A DNA stretch of 64,000 nucleotides from an uncultured Porphyromonas sp. (GTDB lineage: Bacteria > Bacteroidota > Bacteroidia > Bacteroidales > Porphyromonadaceae): assembly GCF_938023125.1 (NCBI RefSeq), contig NZ_CALHDW010000012.1, positions 33,512-97,511 of the forward strand, given 5' to 3'. Below, in pieces: positions 61,871 through 64,000 of the stretch. Numbering within the stretch: the stretch's first letter is position 1; each line of letters starts with the position of its first letter. The notes under the pieces were generated by a model. That model was not told where the DNA came from. It did not search any database and saw only the letters and a program-made list of their open reading frames with translations. The position numbers were made by a program, and so were the translations under genes.

Positions 61871-62668
61871 TTATACAGCAATGGGAGCTGCTATATGGGG
61901 GTGAGGGTTATAATCTAATAGTTTGAAGTCCTCGAACTTAAAGTCTTCGAGATTGCACACTTCCGGGTTCAACTGCATTGTAGGCAGAGGGCGAGGAGTG
62001 CGCATTAGCTGCAAAGCTGTTTGCTCTAGATGGTTGCAATAGAGATGAGCGTCCCCAAGAGTGTGTACAAATGTTCCCGGCTTAAGCCCGGTTACTTGGG
62101 CCACCATCATAAGGAGTAATGCGTAAGAAGCAATGTTGAAGGGTACGCCAAGGAATACATCCCCCGAGCGTTGATAAAGTTGTAGACTTAGGCGTCCATC
62201 GGCTACATAGAACTGCATTAGACAGTGACAAGGGGGGAGTGCCATCTGATCAATTTGGGCCACATTCCAAGCACTAACTATCAACCTTCTACTATCGGGA
62301 GAGGTACGAATATCCTCTACTACTCGGGCTATTTGGTCATAGGCTTCCCCTCGATTGTAACTAGGCCATGAGCGCCATTGTACTCCATAAATGGGACCTA
62401 AATTTCCCTCGGGGTCTGCCCATTCATCCCAAATAGAGACACCATGCTCTTGTAGGTAAGCTACATTGGAATCTCCTCGGAGGAACCAAAGAAGCTCATA
62501 TATAATGCTCTTGAGATGTAGTTTTTTTGTGGTAAGCAGTGGGAATCCGTCTTCCAAATCGAACCGCATTTGGTGCCCAAAAATACTTTTGGTACCTGTG
62601 CCCGTACGATCGGAGCGCAAAGTCCCCTCATCCATAATCTTTTGGAGTAAATCTAGATACTGTCTCAT
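61871..62668 (-). CDS. thyA: thymidylate synthase
   Basis: Makes dTMP from dUMP using methylene-tetrahydrofolate. Begins M-R-Q-Y-L-D-L-L. Active-site Cys in [12 protein letters not shown], plus [18 protein letters not shown] and D-A-H-L-Y. Length 265 aa. The frame is open upstream to a TTG at 62749 inside the next gene. The ATG at 62668, 24 nt after a promoter box, is the family start. First gene of thyA-folA-hisS-dxs-trkA-trkH. Confidence 0.97.
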   Translation of the reverse strand: MRQYLDLLQKIMDEGTLRSDRTGTGTKSIFGHQMRFDLEDGFPLLTTKKLHLKSIIYELLWFLRGDSNVAYLQEHGVSIWDEWADPEGNLGPIYGVQWRSWPSYNRGEAYDQIARVVEDIRTSPDSRRLIVSAWNVAQIDQMALPPCHCLMQFYVADGRLSLQLYQRSGDVFLGVPFNIASYALLLMMVAQVTGLKPGTFVHTLGDAHLYCNHLEQTALQLMRTPRPLPTMQLNPEVCNLEDFKFEDFKLLDYNPHPHIAAPIAV

Positions 62669-62691
62669 AATCAATCCAACAGCTAATAAGG

Positions 62692-62699
62692 CAAAGATA
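62692..62699 (-). promoter_or_regulatory. -7 box of the thyA operon
   Basis: TATCTTTG on the minus strand, 24 nt before the thyA ATG. It supports the chosen start. Confidence 0.65.
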
Positions 62700-62714
62700 C
62701 AAAAACTAGAAGTA

Positions 62715-63791
62715 TTACCGAGGGGCCCTCTTGTACAAGAAAATGGCAATTATAGCGTAGATGGCATTGGGCATTTGGGCTGCCACAATAGGAGACAAGT
62801 CACCTGATGCCGAGAAGCTAGAGGCTAGGGTAAGGAAAAGGATATAGGTGAAGCTAAGACCAATACCAATGGCGAGGGAAAGCCCCGTCCCCCCCTTACG
62901 CTTCCGAGAAGAGAGCGAAACACCTATTATAGTAAGGATAAAGGCCGCAGGAATAGCTGCATAGCGTTTTTGCAGCTCCACCTCCAATAGCCCTACATTC
63001 GTTGCCCCACGAGACTTTAGTTCCCTAATATACTGGTGGAGTATCGGGGTAGTATAGGTCTCGGCATCTACAGCAGAAATAAGAAAGTCTTGAGGTTTTA
63101 GGTTAATCGTCGTATCAATCTGAGAGCCTCGCTCCAGTGTATCTCTTCTGGCTCCATAACGAGTGATACTATAATCGTATAATCGCCATGTATTAAGCGT
63201 ATCGTACTCTACTGTTTGAGCGGTAAGTCTGCTCTTGAGCGTGTTGTGCTCGAACTTATCTAACATGAAGCTGTAGCCCGTTTTGGTATCTGCACTATAA
63301 GAGTGGATGTAGGCAAATAGGCTGGGGGAGACCTGTATCTGCACACTCTCTGCATAAGTCTGACGCTTATCCCTAAAGTATTTATTCTGGAAATCGTTGC
63401 GAACACGGCTCCCGGGAGGGATAACAAAGCTGCTTAATAAGAAGGTAAGTAGAGCAATAATTGCCGCCGAAAAGAGGTAAGGGCGCAACAGTCTCTTGAA
63501 GCTTACACCACTCGCCAAAATGGCGATAATCTCCGTCTTCTCTGCCAGTTTAGAGGTAAAGAAAATAACCGACAAGAAAACAAAGAGAGGGCTAAACATA
63601 TTTGCATAGTAGGGTACGAAATTGAGGTAATAATGGAATACAATTTCGTACAAAGAGCACTCCGGATTGAGGAATTTGGAGATACGCTCATTGATGTCGA
63701 AGACGATGGCTACCGACAATATCAGCAAGATAGACGAGAAATAAGTCCCTAGAAAAAGCCGAATGATGTAACGATCTAATCGGAGAAACAT
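62715..63791 (-). CDS. LptF/LptG-family permease (YjgP/YjgQ)
   Basis: Predicted inner-membrane subunit of the Lpt lipopolysaccharide export machine. Three N-terminal helices (about 10-30, 55-75, 95-118), a periplasmic beta-jellyroll region (about 125-265), and three C-terminal helices. The start [10 protein letters not shown] is the family's typical N terminus. A longer frame begins at 63851, but the promoter box at 63860-63867 would leave almost no leader, so the ATG at 63791 (358 aa) is preferred. LptF and LptG are not separable by eye. Confidence 0.88.
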   Translation of the reverse strand: MFLRLDRYIIRLFLGTYFSSILLILSVAIVFDINERISKFLNPECSLYEIVFHYYLNFVPYYANMFSPLFVFLSVIFFTSKLAEKTEIIAILASGVSFKRLLRPYLFSAAIIALLTFLLSSFVIPPGSRVRNDFQNKYFRDKRQTYAESVQIQVSPSLFAYIHSYSADTKTGYSFMLDKFEHNTLKSRLTAQTVEYDTLNTWRLYDYSITRYGARRDTLERGSQIDTTINLKPQDFLISAVDAETYTTPILHQYIRELKSRGATNVGLLEVELQKRYAAIPAAFILTIIGVSLSSRKRKGGTGLSLAIGIGLSFTYILFLTLASSFSASGDLSPIVAAQMPNAIYAIIAIFLYKRAPR

Positions 63792-63859
63792 CGGCTTAGA
63801 AGAGTTTAGTATTCGATGTCTTATATACCTCTTGACACTATCTATACGCATACCGCTTG

Positions 63860-63867
63860 CAAATGTA
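63860..63867 (-). promoter_or_regulatory. -7 box of the LptF-like gene
   Basis: TACATTTG on the minus strand, directly following the T run of the tRNA-Gln terminator and about 68 nt before the chosen start. Confidence 0.55.
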
Positions 63868-63912
63868 AGAAAACTCCCACTACATGATCTAAACTAGACA
63901 CTGTAGTGGGAG
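63868..63912 (-). terminator. intrinsic terminator after tRNA-Gln
   Basis: CTCCCACTACA and TGTAGTGGGAG (63874-63884 and 63902-63912) form a perfect 11-bp stem with an inner TCTA/TAGA stem. On the minus strand it is followed by TTTTCTT. Confidence 0.9.
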
Positions 63913-63929
63913 CTCTTAATCAATGTGTG

Positions 63930-64000
63930 TTGTCTCGCAAGGATTCGAACCTTGACAAACAGAACCAAAACCTGTTGTGCTACCATTACACCACGAGACA
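63930..64000 (-). tRNA. tRNA-Gln (anticodon TTG)
   Basis: A complete 71-nt cloverleaf ending exactly at the window edge. Acceptor TGTCTCG/CGAGACA, anticodon loop TTTTGGT (anticodon TTG), T arm CAAGG-TTCGAAT-CCTTG, discriminator A, no encoded CCA. Confidence 0.96.

Overview
The window looks like chromosomal DNA from a member of Bacteroidales, most likely a Porphyromonas-type organism. Three things point that way. Promoters have the Bacteroidetes form (TTTG or TTG, 19-20 nt, then TAnnTTTG). Clear Shine-Dalgarno sequences are mostly absent. The gene repertoire includes RprX/RprY-like regulators, fused cobalamin enzymes CbiG-CbiF and CbiJ-CbiD, a long signal peptidase I paired with a short paralogue, and QueF, PncB and TrkAH in Bacteroidales-like neighbourhoods. 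The genus is inference from protein character, not from a database search. Most of the window is core, densely packed sequence; I see no prophage, insertion sequence, CRISPR array or rRNA operon.

Layout. 0-6 kb (+): an rRNA pseudouridine synthase, DsbD, MazG, a methyltransferase and a beta-barrel protein, ending at a bidirectional terminator. 6-10 kb (-): two fused corrin-ring enzymes. 10-13 kb (+): rplM-rpsI and rpsB-tsf, each behind a leader that folds well by eye. 13.4-14.5 kb: a single-gene lipoprotein unit. 14.7-18.5 kb: alaS-aroB, then tRNA-Pro(GGG). 19-22 kb: a two-component system and rpiB. 22-28 kb: purL-dprA-glycosyltransferase. 28.2-30.3 kb: a long non-coding stretch and dnaA. 30-48 kb (-): three transcription groups, dapB-lepB-lepB paralogue-wbqC; queF through to nadD (lipid kinase, Ca2+/Na+ exchanger, FHA protein, GDP-fucose synthesis, cysteine desulfidase, Wzz-like protein, NAD synthesis); and yitT-ppi-rsmI-rsmF. 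48.2-49.0 kb (-): a glycosyltransferase. 49.3-50.5 kb: a tandemly duplicated small-gene cassette. 50.6-54.8 kb (+): dnaE and trxA. 55.2-63.8 kb (-): lptF-like permease, then thyA-folA-hisS-dxs-trkA-trkH. The window ends exactly on the first base of tRNA-Gln(TTG).

How the genes work together. Several clusters are functional units: gmd and fcl make GDP-L-fucose beside a polysaccharide co-polymerase; pncB and nadD feed NAD synthesis; thyA and folA form the folate/thymidylate pair; trkA and trkH form one potassium importer; the four fused Cbi activities cover the middle of the corrin pathway.

The most unusual region is 49,312-50,525. Two copies of a roughly 0.6 kb unit each carry the same promoter-like box, leader, small charged ORF and structured-looking 3' element. 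The non-coding flanks are about 94-97% identical by hand alignment while the encoded proteins are only about 62% identical, the reverse of the usual pattern. Second is the dnaA leader, which has several mutually exclusive perfect stems. I could not fold RNA, compute GC skew or search databases, so structural and novelty claims are hypotheses.
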